Below are positions 1 to 10,500 of a DNA stretch of 64,000 bases, piece after piece (position 1 is the first letter of the stretch; each line of letters opens with the position of its first letter). This DNA comes from Polytrichum commune (lineage: Eukaryota > Streptophyta > Polytrichopsida > Polytrichales > Polytrichaceae), in contig OX485806.1 in NCBI GenBank assembly GCA_950295325.1, forward strand, positions 42,222,001 through 42,286,000. The letters are read 5' to 3'. The notes under the pieces are model-generated. The model searched no databases and was not told the origin of the DNA. It worked only from the letters and a program-made list of their open reading frames with translations. Both the position numbers and the translations under genes were made by a program.

Positions 1-401
1 GATCAGATTGGCCCAAGTTTGGGTCCCTTCCGGATCTTTACCCAGTCCTCCCCACGGCTATCTCACCTAGACGTTACCCAGACATCCGGAACAATGAGAT
101 CTCCTCCCCACTACTCTTCGGAGATGGCCTCCGACCCGGAATCCTAACTGTTCCGGTCCTTCCCGCCTCCTTCCGACGGATCGATCCGGCTACCACTACC
201 TTGGACTCTACTCAATCTGAGCTAACAAGGCGATCCATACCACTTTCCGGATTGGTCCGTCTAAGGGCGGTGGGACCTCTTTAGAAGATCAGATTGGCGT
301 AAGTCCGGATCCCTTCCGGATCTCACCCAATCCTCCCAGCGGCTATCCCACCTTGACGTTACTCAACCATCCGGAATAGTGAGGTTTTCCTCCCACTACA
401 C
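1..401. repeat. Direct repeat, two copies about 286 bp apart
   Basis: The segments 1-115 and 287-401 are clearly related: both start GATCAGATTGG, share the CCCTTCCGGATCT core and run on through CATCCGGAA. Similarity fades after about 115 bp, so this is a repeated segment with a divergent spacer. It lies inside the candidate H LTR and may be a duplicated enhancer-like U3 block, which is an inference. Confidence 0.6.
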
Positions 402-934
402 ACAGAGAGGATCCGCAAGGCAATAACTAATTCTGATCCGGGTCTCCTTTCCTATGCCCTATCCGGAACTCCTATCCCCTCATGCTCTTTCTCCTTCGCT
501 AACAATCTCAGAATCATTCGTACGCAAAATCAAGCAAGGACAGTCAAGGACAGTCAAGGAGTGAGAGATCAAAGAATTTATTAGAGTAGGAGCAATCAAA
601 ATACAACAATGGAGAAGGAACCCTTCCCCAACTCCTTATTCAACCTTAAGTAGAGGCCCAAAATCCCTAACTTGAGGGCGGCGGCCCAGGCGGCCGCCGC
701 TAAGAAAACCTTAATTGCTTCCGACCTCCCGGATTTCTCGGATCAAGATCCGGATTTTCCGCTGATAAAACCCAAGGGAGAATTTTATTCCTCATATTCA
801 AAAACTCCTAAGTCCTATCTTCCTACCTCTATTCTGCCTAACTAATCTAACTACCATCCTAAGCTAAGAAGAGCGGTGCTTCTTCTGAGCTGCTCCCTCC
901 TTCAAATGGCTGCTGAGTCCACTGACGGCAGATC
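1..934 (-). mobile_element. Element H: candidate 3' LTR (left end outside window)
   Basis: On the minus strand the coding region of H ends in a purine tract (rc of 935-948), and the sequence that follows begins TGATCTGCCG, a plausible LTR start. The block is dense in TCCGGA and holds a direct repeat near the window edge. No coding potential was seen. The LTR assignment rests on the purine tract and position only; no partner LTR is available for comparison because the other end lies outside the window. Confidence 0.35.
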
Positions 935-1604
935 AACCCCCTCCCGGCGAGACTTTTTGTAGCCTTGTAAGCATCCTCCTCATGTTCAGAGAAGGGGCGA
1001 TCTCATCCTCCGAGTCCGCTGCTCCTTCGGTCCGCGGTGTTCCAGAACATGGTGTTCCGAAAACTGTACTTCCCTTCCGAATGCTCCGGATCGGGGAATG
1101 ATCGCTTTCGGTGCGTTGTTCCGGATTCTCTCCGCCCGAGATCGAGGCAGTCTGTGGATCCCTATTGGAAGCCGCCCTTGAGGGTGGCGGAGGGAATGGG
1201 CTAACCATTTGGCAGTCCGGAGGAGACGACGGCGAGGCTTGGGTCATAGGGGCCTTACCCCTATTCGGAGTTGCCTCTCGATCCGAAGTCTGGTGCCTTA
1301 TCGGCGTCCTAGCTTTGTCCGGAGTCCGGGACCGATCCGAGGTTCGCGGGACAAGGGACTGGCCTCGTCCGGATCTAACAGACCCGGTGCTCTTCCGCCT
1401 CACCTGGGGAGAGCGGATCCTTTCCGGAGCTCTTCCGGAACTAGCAGGCCGAGAGCTGCCTCCCTACTGGCTGGGTCCTGCAGACGTTGGCGGATTATGG
1501 ACCAGGGCGACTTCACCAACCACCTCGTAGAGGGTTCCGGTTGGTGACCCACGCGAACCCGGATAGAATACCCGCCGGGGTGTTCCGCTTGGCGGAACCA
1601 CCTT
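935..1604 (-). mobile_element. Element H: Ser/Pro/Arg-rich 3' part of the coding region
   Basis: On the minus strand this stretch encodes a low-complexity tail rich in Ser, Pro, Thr and Arg, ending with the residues VSPGGG, whose codons overlap the purine tract GGGAGGGGG. No domain is recognised. It follows the 436-residue ORF and may be its C-terminal part or a separate product. Coding that runs into the polypurine tract is also seen in element G at 55.8 kb. Confidence 0.4.
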
Positions 1605-2915
1605 CTAGATTTCCGCTAGGAGATCCTTCATCGTCCGTGAATATTTCACGAGGATGGGGAGGGTCTGCCTAGCGGAAGCGGGTTCTCCGAACTCCATCAT
1701 CCGGTCGTAGAGATGCGCCTTGTTGACGATCTCTGCCGGATGCCCCACCAGCTCCCGGATCCGACTGAAGACCACTGCCTCCTCCGCGTGGTAATTCCGG
1801 ATCTCCTCGCTCTTTTGACTCAGCTCCTGAGTCATGGCCGCTACCTGCGCGGTGAGGTGAGCATTCTCCGTCTTGGGTTGCTCGAGCTCCTTCCTGTCCG
1901 CCCTCTTTGCCAACTCCCGGAGAATATTTCCAGGTTCGCAGTCGTCCAGGGCCTGGATCGTTCCTCGGACGATGTGTTCTAGCCAGTAGTACTGGTTCTG
2001 CACATCCTCCAACCCCTCCTGGACCCGCTTGAAGGGATTTTCCGGAAAGTCCCAAGCGGAGAGATCCACATTCCGCCAAGTGGTCTCCCGGCTGGGTCCG
2101 AGTTCCGGATGATGATGAGGGGGAGGAGAGATTGGCCTCTGGAGGGTCGGCGGCGGGCTTCCGGGTGAAGAGGGAGGTGCTTCCGGAATGATGGGGTCGC
2201 TGGAAGTTTCCGTCTCGAGGTCTCCGCCTTCCGAATGGAGCTTGTAGGTGACTTCATCCGCCGCGATCGTCAGTAGGTCCTCTTCCTTGGCCGTGATGCA
2301 GTCAAAGTGTTGATAGAGGTGCAGAATGAAGGGGGAGAGGAAGGAGGGTTTCTGGCCTATGTGGGGGAGGGCCCGCCCTACTATTTCTTGAATTATCAGC
2401 CCCCAATTCACGGGCCGGACTCCGGACATAACACCGAACAGGGTGTTAGCCATGGTAAGGCTAATCCACTTAGGCTTGTCCGGGTTAAGGATGGGCAGGA
2501 GGAACTCTAATACTCTCCGCTCTCTAAGGTTCCGGCAGTTCCTGGGGTGGAAGCCGTCCTTCGGGTCCGCGTCCCCTCTAAATTTTCCGGCGAACAGGCC
2601 ATCGCGGCGGCCGGCCCATCCCTCTGCAGTCCCCCTCGGAAACCCGTAGACCCTATTCCAAACATCCGAAGTCCAACTATCCGGATCCCTCCTCTTGGTC
2701 CCTAGCCACTGATTACCTATCTCGAACTTGAACTCCCGGAGGGTATCTTCCGCTCGGAGGTTCCAGGGTTTGGCGAGCAACCCCGCGCAACCCATAACCC
2801 AGAGATCCTTCGCTAGCTCCTGCAGCTCCCCGTCCTCCCTCGGAATTGCAGGGATGAGGGCTTTGAGCGGAACCGGGATGGGTTCCTTCCGATCCTCTTC
2901 CCGTGCTTCCGGCAT
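1605..2915 (-). CDS. Element H: gag-like / plant-transposon-associated coiled-coil protein
   Basis: A 436-residue open frame. Residues about 15-230 are a helical domain (motifs VYGFPRGTAEGW, ERRVLEFLLPIL, NWGLIIQEIVGRALP, SFLSPFILHLYQHFD) resembling the N-terminal domain of plant proteins annotated as putative transposon or Athila ORF1-like proteins. Residues about 245-290 are Pro/Ser-rich, and about 310-420 form a coiled coil with heptad-like Leu/Glu/Lys spacing. No zinc knuckle, protease or polymerase is present. A TATA-like box lies about 230 bp upstream. Element G carries a protein with the same plan. Probably a retroelement product; a domesticated host gene is possible but not supported by anything else here. 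Confidence 0.5.
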   Translation of the reverse strand: MPEAREEDRKEPIPVPLKALIPAIPREDGELQELAKDLWVMGCAGLLAKPWNLRAEDTLREFKFEIGNQWLGTKRRDPDSWTSDVWNRVYGFPRGTAEGWAGRRDGLFAGKFRGDADPKDGFHPRNCRNLRERRVLEFLLPILNPDKPKWISLTMANTLFGVMSGVRPVNWGLIIQEIVGRALPHIGQKPSFLSPFILHLYQHFDCITAKEEDLLTIAADEVTYKLHSEGGDLETETSSDPIIPEAPPSSPGSPPPTLQRPISPPPHHHPELGPSRETTWRNVDLSAWDFPENPFKRVQEGLEDVQNQYYWLEHIVRGTIQALDDCEPGNILRELAKRADRKELEQPKTENAHLTAQVAAMTQELSQKSEEIRNYHAEEAVVFSRIRELVGHPAEIVNKAHLYDRMMEFGEPASARQTLPILVKYSRTMKDLLAEI

Positions 2916-3430
2916 TTCCTACTTCTTCCAACTTCGGTCTCAACCACGGAAATTCTCTCCCCTCCGGATTCCCTCTCTTCCGCTCAACTGCTACGGAGTG
3001 CCGGCAAGCCAACTGCCGGTGACTGGAAATTACGGAGTCCCAGCAATCCAACTGCTGGCGGCTCGAAAAAAAAACAGCCTCACCACTCGTTCTCTCAACA
3101 ATTTTTTTCTTCTTGCAAAAAGTGGGGAGGAGAAGGAAGGGACCCTTAAATATCCTTCCCCCTGTTATCGTTAGTGTTTAACGGAAAACGGTTGCCAACC
3201 GTTTTCCGACGGTTTTCCCCCAACCGTCATAAGTCTGTTGTAACCGCCACTTCCGGACCGTTGGTTAATCTTGGCGTAACCGTTACTAGGTCCGGACCAG
3301 CGGTCCGGATCATTGATCAAACGGTCCCTGTTAGTCCAATTTGCCAAACCGGTAATAATACCCCTTTTTGTTATTTTTATCGTGCAAGGCGGATTTAGAA
3401 CGCCTTATTTCCTAGTATATTTAATTTTAA
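2916..3430 (-). promoter_or_regulatory. Element H: leader and promoter-like region
   Basis: On the minus strand TATTTAAGG at 3144-3152 looks like a TATA box, followed by a pyrimidine-rich leader. Between about 2985 and 3065 there is an imperfect tandem repeat whose two units each form a small hairpin around TTGG(A/C)TTGC and continue into ACTCCGTA. TCCGGA is frequent up to about 3340. This may be the remaining part of the 5' LTR plus leader. The junction to the copia remnant lies between about 3430 and 3520. Confidence 0.4.
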
Positions 3431-3519
3431 CCTAAGAGACCCTATTATCCCTATATGAGCAGGGTAAAATACGGAAAATGGATCCGTATTTCCGTATTTC
3501 CATATTTTCGTAGAATATT

Positions 3520-3926
3520 GGGCTCCCACACGAGCAATTGATCACCGCATTGGAGACGCGTCCCATGAATGAGCTCACGTTGGACTTCATCACTACACGC
3601 CTCATGCACGAGGTGTCCAAGAGGAAGGACAAGAAGCCTCAAGGCGACGATGTGGCCATGTTGTCACGCCAACCTCGAGCGTTCGACAACAATGAAAGGC
3701 GCGCCAACATCCCGAGGTGTTACAGTTGTGGTAAGTTGGGCCACATTGTTCATAATTGTCAAAGCCAACACAAGGTGAATGCAAACATTACAAGGTCGAG
3801 GGATGATTTTGCATTTGCTATGAGATATGGAGCATCTAACACCCCCGCCACTAGATGGATCGTTGATTCGGGGCCCTCGCAACACATGACACCGCATAAG
3901 CATTTTTTTGACACTTACGAACCCGT
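3520..3926 (+). mobile_element. Ty1/copia remnant: gag zinc knuckle and protease start
   Basis: The translation shows a CCHC zinc knuckle (CYSCGKLGHIVHNC, 3718-3759) followed by the copia protease signature WIVDSGPSQHM and THK/FDTYE-like residues (about 3856-3915). This order is that of a Ty1/copia polyprotein at the gag to protease boundary. The remnant is cut off on its right by a gypsy LTR fragment and continues with reverse transcriptase / RNase H sequence at 4671. It is clearly broken and old. Confidence 0.8.
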
Positions 3927-4670
3927 GTCTATCGCGCGCCTCTCCATGAGGAGTGCCCAAAACACCATGGGCACAAGGGGGACCCCGAAGTGACACCCGG
4001 GACTTGTGGCGCCATTGGTGAGAAGGCCCAAATGATCCTAATGTGGGTGAGAGCCATGGGTGTTGGGAACGCCTCCCACCCACGGAGACTAAGAGGCACG
4101 AAGATAAGGCCATGAGCTATATGTACCTTATGGCATGTAGATTCTAGAATGCTCAAGAACATCTCAATCGGAGGTGTGAGCTAGGAGATATGGCAATTTG
4201 AGTGGGGCGCTGTCCCGGGACAACGCCCTTGTACAACAGTGCTTAGGAGTGATTCCCGGGACTGCCAAGGTTCGAATAGGCATAACTTCCTCAATACTTG
4301 CCTTAATGGGGCAAGTGAGGAGTGCATCGGCATTTACGTGAAGCATAAATGAAGATGGAGTGGTTGTTTGTTAGCATCAGACATCATACAAGGAAGTTAT
4401 GATGGTCTAAAGCTGTTGGGGGCTCCTAGGCCCAGCGGCTAAGGGGAAATGTTTACTTGGCCCGAACTCTTGGTAGAGAGACAAAAGGTTTCTTGACGGT
4501 GGGGAAAGGGCCCTACATAGAGTCCTAGAGGCTTGTATGGGTGAGGTGGTGTGCCTTCACCCACCCGAGGCCGAACGACACGGCCTCCATGGGCTTTGGC
4601 CCATTGTGAGGCCATAGTTGCCTAGTATGGTTCGGGTTGTTGTAGTGTTGCTCCGGCAATGCGGATTGTA
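3927..4670 (+). mobile_element. Truncated, diverged LTR of the A/B/D gypsy group
   Basis: Homologous to the 973-bp LTRs elsewhere in the window, from CGCGCCTCTCCATGAGGAG to the segment around GTTGCTCCGGCAA near 4665. It is visibly more diverged than the other copies and lacks the usual GCGACA terminus. It sits between the gag/protease and RT/RNase H pieces of the copia remnant, so it entered that element. The exact right edge is uncertain by about 20 bp. Confidence 0.75.
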
Positions 4671-5377
4671 AGTCCATCGGGACCCTACTCGATGCAAAGA
4701 CCTCGTTGGCAGAGCTTTTGGAGGAAGAATACAAGGAGCATTTGCACAAAATGAAGGACATTCCATATCAAGAAGCGGTAGGGTCGTTGATGTATGCAAT
4801 GGTGGCCACAAGACTGGACATCGCATTTGCGTTAAGCCTGGTAAGTCGGTTTATGTCAAAACCGGATCCAATGCATTGGATGGCGGTCAAACGAATCATG
4901 CAATCCTTGAAGGGCACCATTGATATGAGGTTGCGCATTGGAGGCCAACACATAAATCTTAGAGGTTATTCGGATGCGGATGGGGCCGGCGATGTGGAGA
5001 ACCGCAAATCTACTTCCGGATACGTTTTCTTTGTTGTGAGGGAGCCGTATCGTGGAATAGCAAACGACAACAAAACGGTGGCACAATCTACAATGGAGGC
5101 GGAGTATATGGACATGAACCGATGCACGAGGGAGGCCATTTGGCTAAGGCAATTAATGAAGGATATAGGTTGTATACAAAAGGAGGCAACGATCATCATG
5201 TGTGACAACCAAGGTTCGATGGCACTTGCCAAAAACCCCACGAACCATGATAGGTCAAAACATATCGATGTGCAACATCATTTTATTAGAGAAAATATTG
5301 AAAATAAAATTGTAAAGCTACAATATTGTCCAACGCAATTGTCAGCCCAAGATTATGCCCACATGAAGACTTAACCA
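4671..5377 (+). mobile_element. Ty1/copia remnant: end of reverse transcriptase and RNase H
   Basis: The frame contains YQEAVGSLMYAMVATRLDIA and SRFMSKPDPMHWMAVKRI, the conserved copia RT-RNase H connection, then RNase H motifs YSDADGAGD (about 4966), STMEAEYM (about 5092), CDNQGSMALAKNP (about 5200) and KHIDVQHHFIRE (about 5260). These are diagnostic of Ty1/copia. It ends in the usual place just after the HHFIRE block. Fragment of a broken element, same strand as the gag piece at 3.5 kb. Confidence 0.85.
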
Positions 5378-5694
5378 TAAAAATTATTAACACCTTAAAA
5401 TTGTGCTTTCGGGAGTAGTAAAAAATATAAGAAAAAAGATGAGGAGTTAAAGTCTAGATTTCATTGAGTTAAGTGGTGAGTTAGGAACTAGGCGAGGCAA
5501 AAGGTCTAGGAGAATTAATGGTGGGTAAAGTTAAGTAGTTAAGTATGAGTCTAGGGGGAGGAAAAGTCAACTAAAGGAGTGGGAAAGTGAAGCTTGAAAG
5601 GGTTAAGGCTAAGGGAAGAAGCCTTAACCCGTTTTTCTTCTCGGACAACCGGAAAGATGTCGGGCAACCCGGTAAAAAAGAAGGTTTGGAGGGG
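5378..5694 (+). other. Noncoding copia 3' flank
   Basis: Purine-rich noncoding DNA after the copia RNase H, with repeats of the sort AGTTAAG / GAGTTAAG. It may be the copia 3' untranslated region or LTR start, but no polypurine tract plus LTR boundary could be fixed. The right border is the abrupt start of the element E LTR at 5695. Confidence 0.4.
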
Positions 5695-6056
5695 TGTGAG
5701 GCCAAACCCCCCACCCTTAAGCGTCCGTAGTCCGAGTAGTGGGTTTGGGCTCACATTCCTCCGCGGTATTGGATTTGGACTTGGATGAGTCCATAGTGCA
5801 AGGTTCACCCTTCAAGTGGTCTTGGATTTAACTTTGGTCTTTGCTTCCTTTGTCTTGCCATCGCGAGAGTGCTCCACATTCTCCATTAATTTGTGCACGT
5901 GGTTTATTTTTAAAGAGAGGATGCAAGTGTTAAAAAAGAACACTATTCTCTATAGTCAATCTCAAATACATTTACTTGTGAAAGCCACCATAACACTAAC
6001 TAGCATAATGTAACTAACTACTTGTCTATGAGCTAATTAGGTAGGCTATCTACTAA

Positions 6057-6263
6057 GCTCCTTCATGAACCCATCTCTTTACTTTCTAATTACATAAACC
6101 TAGCTCCTTCATAAACCTAGCTCCTTCATAAACCCAGCTCCTTCATGAACCCAGCTCCTTAGCTTCTAACTAAACAAACCCAGGTCCTTCATAAACCCAG
6201 CTCTTTACTTTCTAACTAAACAAACCCAGCTCCTTCATAAACCCAGCTCCTTCATGAACCCAC
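6057..6263. repeat. Minisatellite in E LTR (unit about CCTTCATAAACCCAGCTC)
   Basis: An imperfect tandem array of 17-20-bp units alternating CTTCATAAACC and CTTCATGAACC with AGCTC spacers, partly interrupted by longer units containing CTTTCTAACTAAACAAACC. The same array is at about 12698-12902 in the partner LTR. Confidence 0.75.
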
Positions 6264-6910
6264 AACTTTGTAGTTGTAATCCCCAACTACCTCACTAATT
6301 ATTCAAGCCCTTAACTAATCTTCCTACCTAATTTCCCTAATTCTACTAACAACCCCTTTCTAATCACACAATTCTTCTCTAATCCTAAAATCCTAAAATC
6401 CTAGAGAGGAGAGGGGGAGAGAGAATTTCCTAACTTCACTAAGACTAACTAATCCACACAAGTATATTTTTGCACTCATCACAACATCAAGTGCTCAACT
6501 CTTAAACATGGAACTTGCAACCGCGTGTATTCAAAACATGAACTTTAAGTACCACAAATTGGAATCATGAATTAACTTTAAAATCCTTCACGTCAACACT
6601 AATTCTACCAAGAGGTCAAGCCCTCTTCAAGGCTAACAAGCCTTGGCTCTCAAACTAAAAACTAAGCACACACATGTGCTCCAATATGGCTTCCCACACC
6701 CACACTTATAACTCGTGGGGTGCCTTGGAGCACAAAGAAAAGAGAGGATGAGTGAAGGAAGAATGAGGGATTATATAGTAAGCTTGAGGGGGTGAGCACC
6801 CTCAAGGCTCACGATAAGCCCTTGAGATTTCCTCCTACTTAGTAGGCGCCAATCCTATCTTCTAAGTCTTCCTCCCTCAAATGATCAACAAGGATCCTAA
6901 TTCGAACATT

Positions 6911-7010
6911 TAACTAGCCTTGGCTTTCTACCTACCACACTTTACCAAACTTGGGATGCTTAACTAGCCTTGGCTTTCTACCTACCACACTTTACCAAAC
7001 TTGGGATGCT
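6911..7010. repeat. 50-bp tandem duplication in E LTR
   Basis: Two identical 50-bp units starting TAACTAGCCTTGGC at 6911 and 6961. The partner LTR has the same pair at 13552 and 13602, so the duplication predates the insertion of this copy. Confidence 0.85.
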
Positions 7011-7589
7011 TCAACCCAAACTTAGCCTCCTTCGCTTTCCGCCGCCATAACTTTCTCCCCTTACTTTCCCAAATCGTCGCTCACCACTTAATTCAAACCA
7101 CGATGCTTAACTCGTGATTTGATTGGTGCTTTGAGAATTTGCTTATCCTCCACCTTGCATTCTTCCTTGGGCCTCCCCCATTAAGTGGCCATGATGAGGT
7201 GGTCCACTTGTGCGCTCCATGTGATCCTCCATTCATCCCAATTCGAATGCACTTGCCTCTTGAGTCACTTTGGTTGTCTCCATCCATTTGTACTAGCCTA
7301 CTCACTAACTACTCAATCCAAGTTCTCCTTACCTATCCTCATTCACTCAAATCCTTCCGAAGGTAAAAACACAATAACAACTCACATCCTAGCCTCTTAC
7401 AACATGGTACTTCTAAGACTAACATTTCACTCTTTTTATATTTTTGTGAAGTAACATGCTACTTCAAAGTGCATCAACTAACGTTTCAAGGGTCTAAGAC
7501 TAAATGTGGGCACCCTTTTGGGCTCACATAATTGGCGACCATCGGGGGATGAATCCAAACATCTCTTGCTCCAAGGGTAAGTTGCCTAG

Positions 7590-10500
7590 TCAAGCTCGGT
7601 ACTCCTTACATCTACTTCCCGATGTACGGGTAGGAAAGAGCTCACCATTCAACGTTTCCAATTGAATTGAATTATTAGGAAAGACCTCATAGACAAGGTA
7701 AGGTCCTAACCATACCGCATTGAATTTCGCCGGAAATTCAAGCTTTCGTGCGTCTTGAATCATGACCATCATTCCCGGTGTTAGGGCCCTTCTCTTATGT
7801 CGTTTGTCGAAAGTAATCTTTCTCCTTCTTTGGATTGCCTCAATATGTTGAGCCGCCATTCTCCTCCCTTCGTCAAGTGCTTCCAAATCGGTTAGTCGAT
7901 TTCGTAAGGATTGACTTTCGGTAAGTCTCGTACTCACGGCCACCCTAAGTGACTCGACTTCATATTCGATTGGTAGTGTCGCTTCAAGACCATAGACTAA
8001 GGAAAATGGTGTAGCACGCGTAGTTACCTTATAGGTTGTACGGTATGCCCAAAGTGCCGCCGTTAGTTTCGTATCCCAATCCCGCTTCGAGTCTATAACC
8101 GTCTTGCGTAGTATACTCACCAAAATTCCGTTAACCCTTTCCGTTTGTCCATTGGTTTGTGGGTGGTAGGGAGTAGTCTTCCGGTGATCAATTTTAAATT
8201 TCTCTGTCATCTCTCGAATCAAGTCATTCAAAAAGTGAGTACCCCTATCGCTTACTAGGATCTTCGGCACCCCGAACCGCGAAATTATGTTTTCGTACAT
8301 AAATGTTGCCGCGTGTTCCGCCGTGTCGGTCTTCACCGCTTTGGCTTCCGCCCACTTGGTGAGGTACTCGGTTGCCACCACAATATATTTCATTCCTTTT
8401 GAAGATTGGGGATGGACCTCACCCACATAGTCGATGCCCCATTTTTCGAAAGGAATTAAGGGTAATGATACATGTAAAGGCATCTCCATTCTAAGGTCGT
8501 TTCGGGCATACCGTTGGCAAGCGTCGCATTTCCTTACATAGTCATGGGCGTCCTTAAATAGTGTAGGCCAAAAGTAGCCCGCTCTAAGTATTTTTTGCCC
8601 GGTGAGTTGACCCGAGAAGTGACCGCCGCAAGCGCTATCGTGGCAAGCGATTAAAATCGCTTCAACCTCCGTTTTTGACACGCATCGTCGTAAAATACCA
8701 TCGGACCCCCTTCTAAACAACCTATGGCCCACTACAACAAATTGCCTACTATTTACCCTCACCTTCCTTCTCTCTTCTTTTGTCCACTCTTTGGGCAACT
8801 TGTGGGTTGTTAGAAATTCCACTATGCCCGCATACCACTCCGGTGTAGAAGTGACCACAAAGAGGCTATCATCTACTAACATATCATTTACCGGATTTTT
8901 TCCTATCTCCTCCGACAACCTAGACAAGTGGTCCGCTTGTAAATGCATACGACCCGGTTTATATTCCACCGTGTAGTCGAATTCTTCTAATAACAAAACC
9001 CACCTAGCTAACCTACCACTTAACTCCGCCTTGTTAATTAGATACTTGATAGCCATGTGGTCAACAAAAAATACAACCGGGTTGCACATGAGGTAATGCC
9101 TAAACTTTTTAACGGAAAACACCATGGCTAGGCACTCCCTCTCCGTTGTAGAGTAGTTTCTTTCGGCGGGGGTCAATTGCTTACTCGCATAAGCTATAGG
9201 TTGATCCTTCTCTTTTTCTCCCGTTGCTTGACAAAGCGCACTCCCTATTGCCACATTACTAGCATCACAATAGACGTGAAAAGGTTTACCCCAATTGGGT
9301 GGTATCAACACCGGATAGGTGCTCAACCTATCCCGCAATTCCTCAAAGGCTTTTTGACAAGCATCCGTCCACTCGAATTTGACATCCTTTTTGAGCAAAT
9401 GGGTAATGGGCACCGCTATCTTTGAAAAATTAGGAATAAGTTCCCGGTACCATCCCACATGTCCTAACAACTTAGAGATCCCCTTGGAATTGGTTGGAGT
9501 TGCCAAGTCGCTTATGGCCGCAATCTTATCCGGATCGGGTTCTCTACCTTTCTCACTAACAACATAACCCAACAACACTCCCTTATTCACTCCCAAAAAT
9601 GTCTTATCCGGGTTCAATGCTAACCTCATCTTCCTACACCTAACCAATGCCTCCCTAACACAATGTAGGTGATCATCCACATTACTTTGTGTGCTAAAAT
9701 CGTCCACAAAGACGGTCATGGATTTGAACAACAAGTCGGTGAAGATATACATTACTAATCGTTGGAAAGTAGCCGGGGCATTACATAACCCAAATGGCAT
9801 CACTACCCACACAAAAGTACCCCAAGGTGTAGTAAAAGCCGTTTTATGGATATCTTGGAGGGCTATGGAAATTTGATTATAACCCGCATACCCATCCATA
9901 AAGGTATATCGCAAATGACCTCCAACCTCCTCAAGCAACAAGGTGATAAAAGGTAAGGGGAAGTGATCCTTTTGTGTGCACGAATTCAATTTCCTATAGT
10001 CGACACAAACCCTTAATTTCCCATTTTTTTTCTTTACTAAGACCATAGGAGAAACCCAATCCGTGATTTCCACCGGCTTGATAAACCCGGCCTTCAATAA
10101 CCTTTCCAATTCCGCTTTCACCAACAATTGCAATTGAGGATTCATCCTCCTCTCCTTTTGTCTAATTGGCCTCGCCCCCGGAATTAAAGGAATCCGGTGC
10201 TCTACCATTTCCCTAGGAATTCCCTTAAGCTCATCGTAGGACCATGCAAAAGTATCACTAAACTCATCCATCAAATTGCTATACTCCCTAACCTCTTTCT
10301 CCCCCAATTTGGAGCCCATCTTCATTTGTCGGGTTTTTCCATTCTTTAATTTCACATCCACGTACCGCCAATCCGCTTCCGACACATGTGCTTGTTCCTC
10401 TTTGTTCCGATACCAATCGGAAGGCACATTGGGGTAATCTTTCACATCTTGACCTACAACTATCCCCGTAGACGTGGTCTTGAAATGTAAAGGTTCCTCC

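Larger units (their letters stand above)
5695..7528 (-). repeat. Element E left LTR (3' LTR)
   Basis: An 1834-bp LTR with TGTGAG...CTCACA ends, shorter than its partner. It holds a minisatellite at 6057-6263 and a 50-bp tandem duplication from 6911. A TATA-like CTATATAATCC lies on the minus strand near 6780, consistent with a promoter reading toward lower coordinates. ORFs of up to 89 codons inside it are incidental and recur identically in the other LTR. Confidence 0.9.

Noticed and set aside
1111-1547. Plus-strand frames of 139 and 112 codons opposite the H tail
   Set aside because: Shadows of the minus-strand Ser/Pro/Arg-rich coding region. Arg/Gly/Ser-rich composition follows from the TCCGGA-rich DNA.
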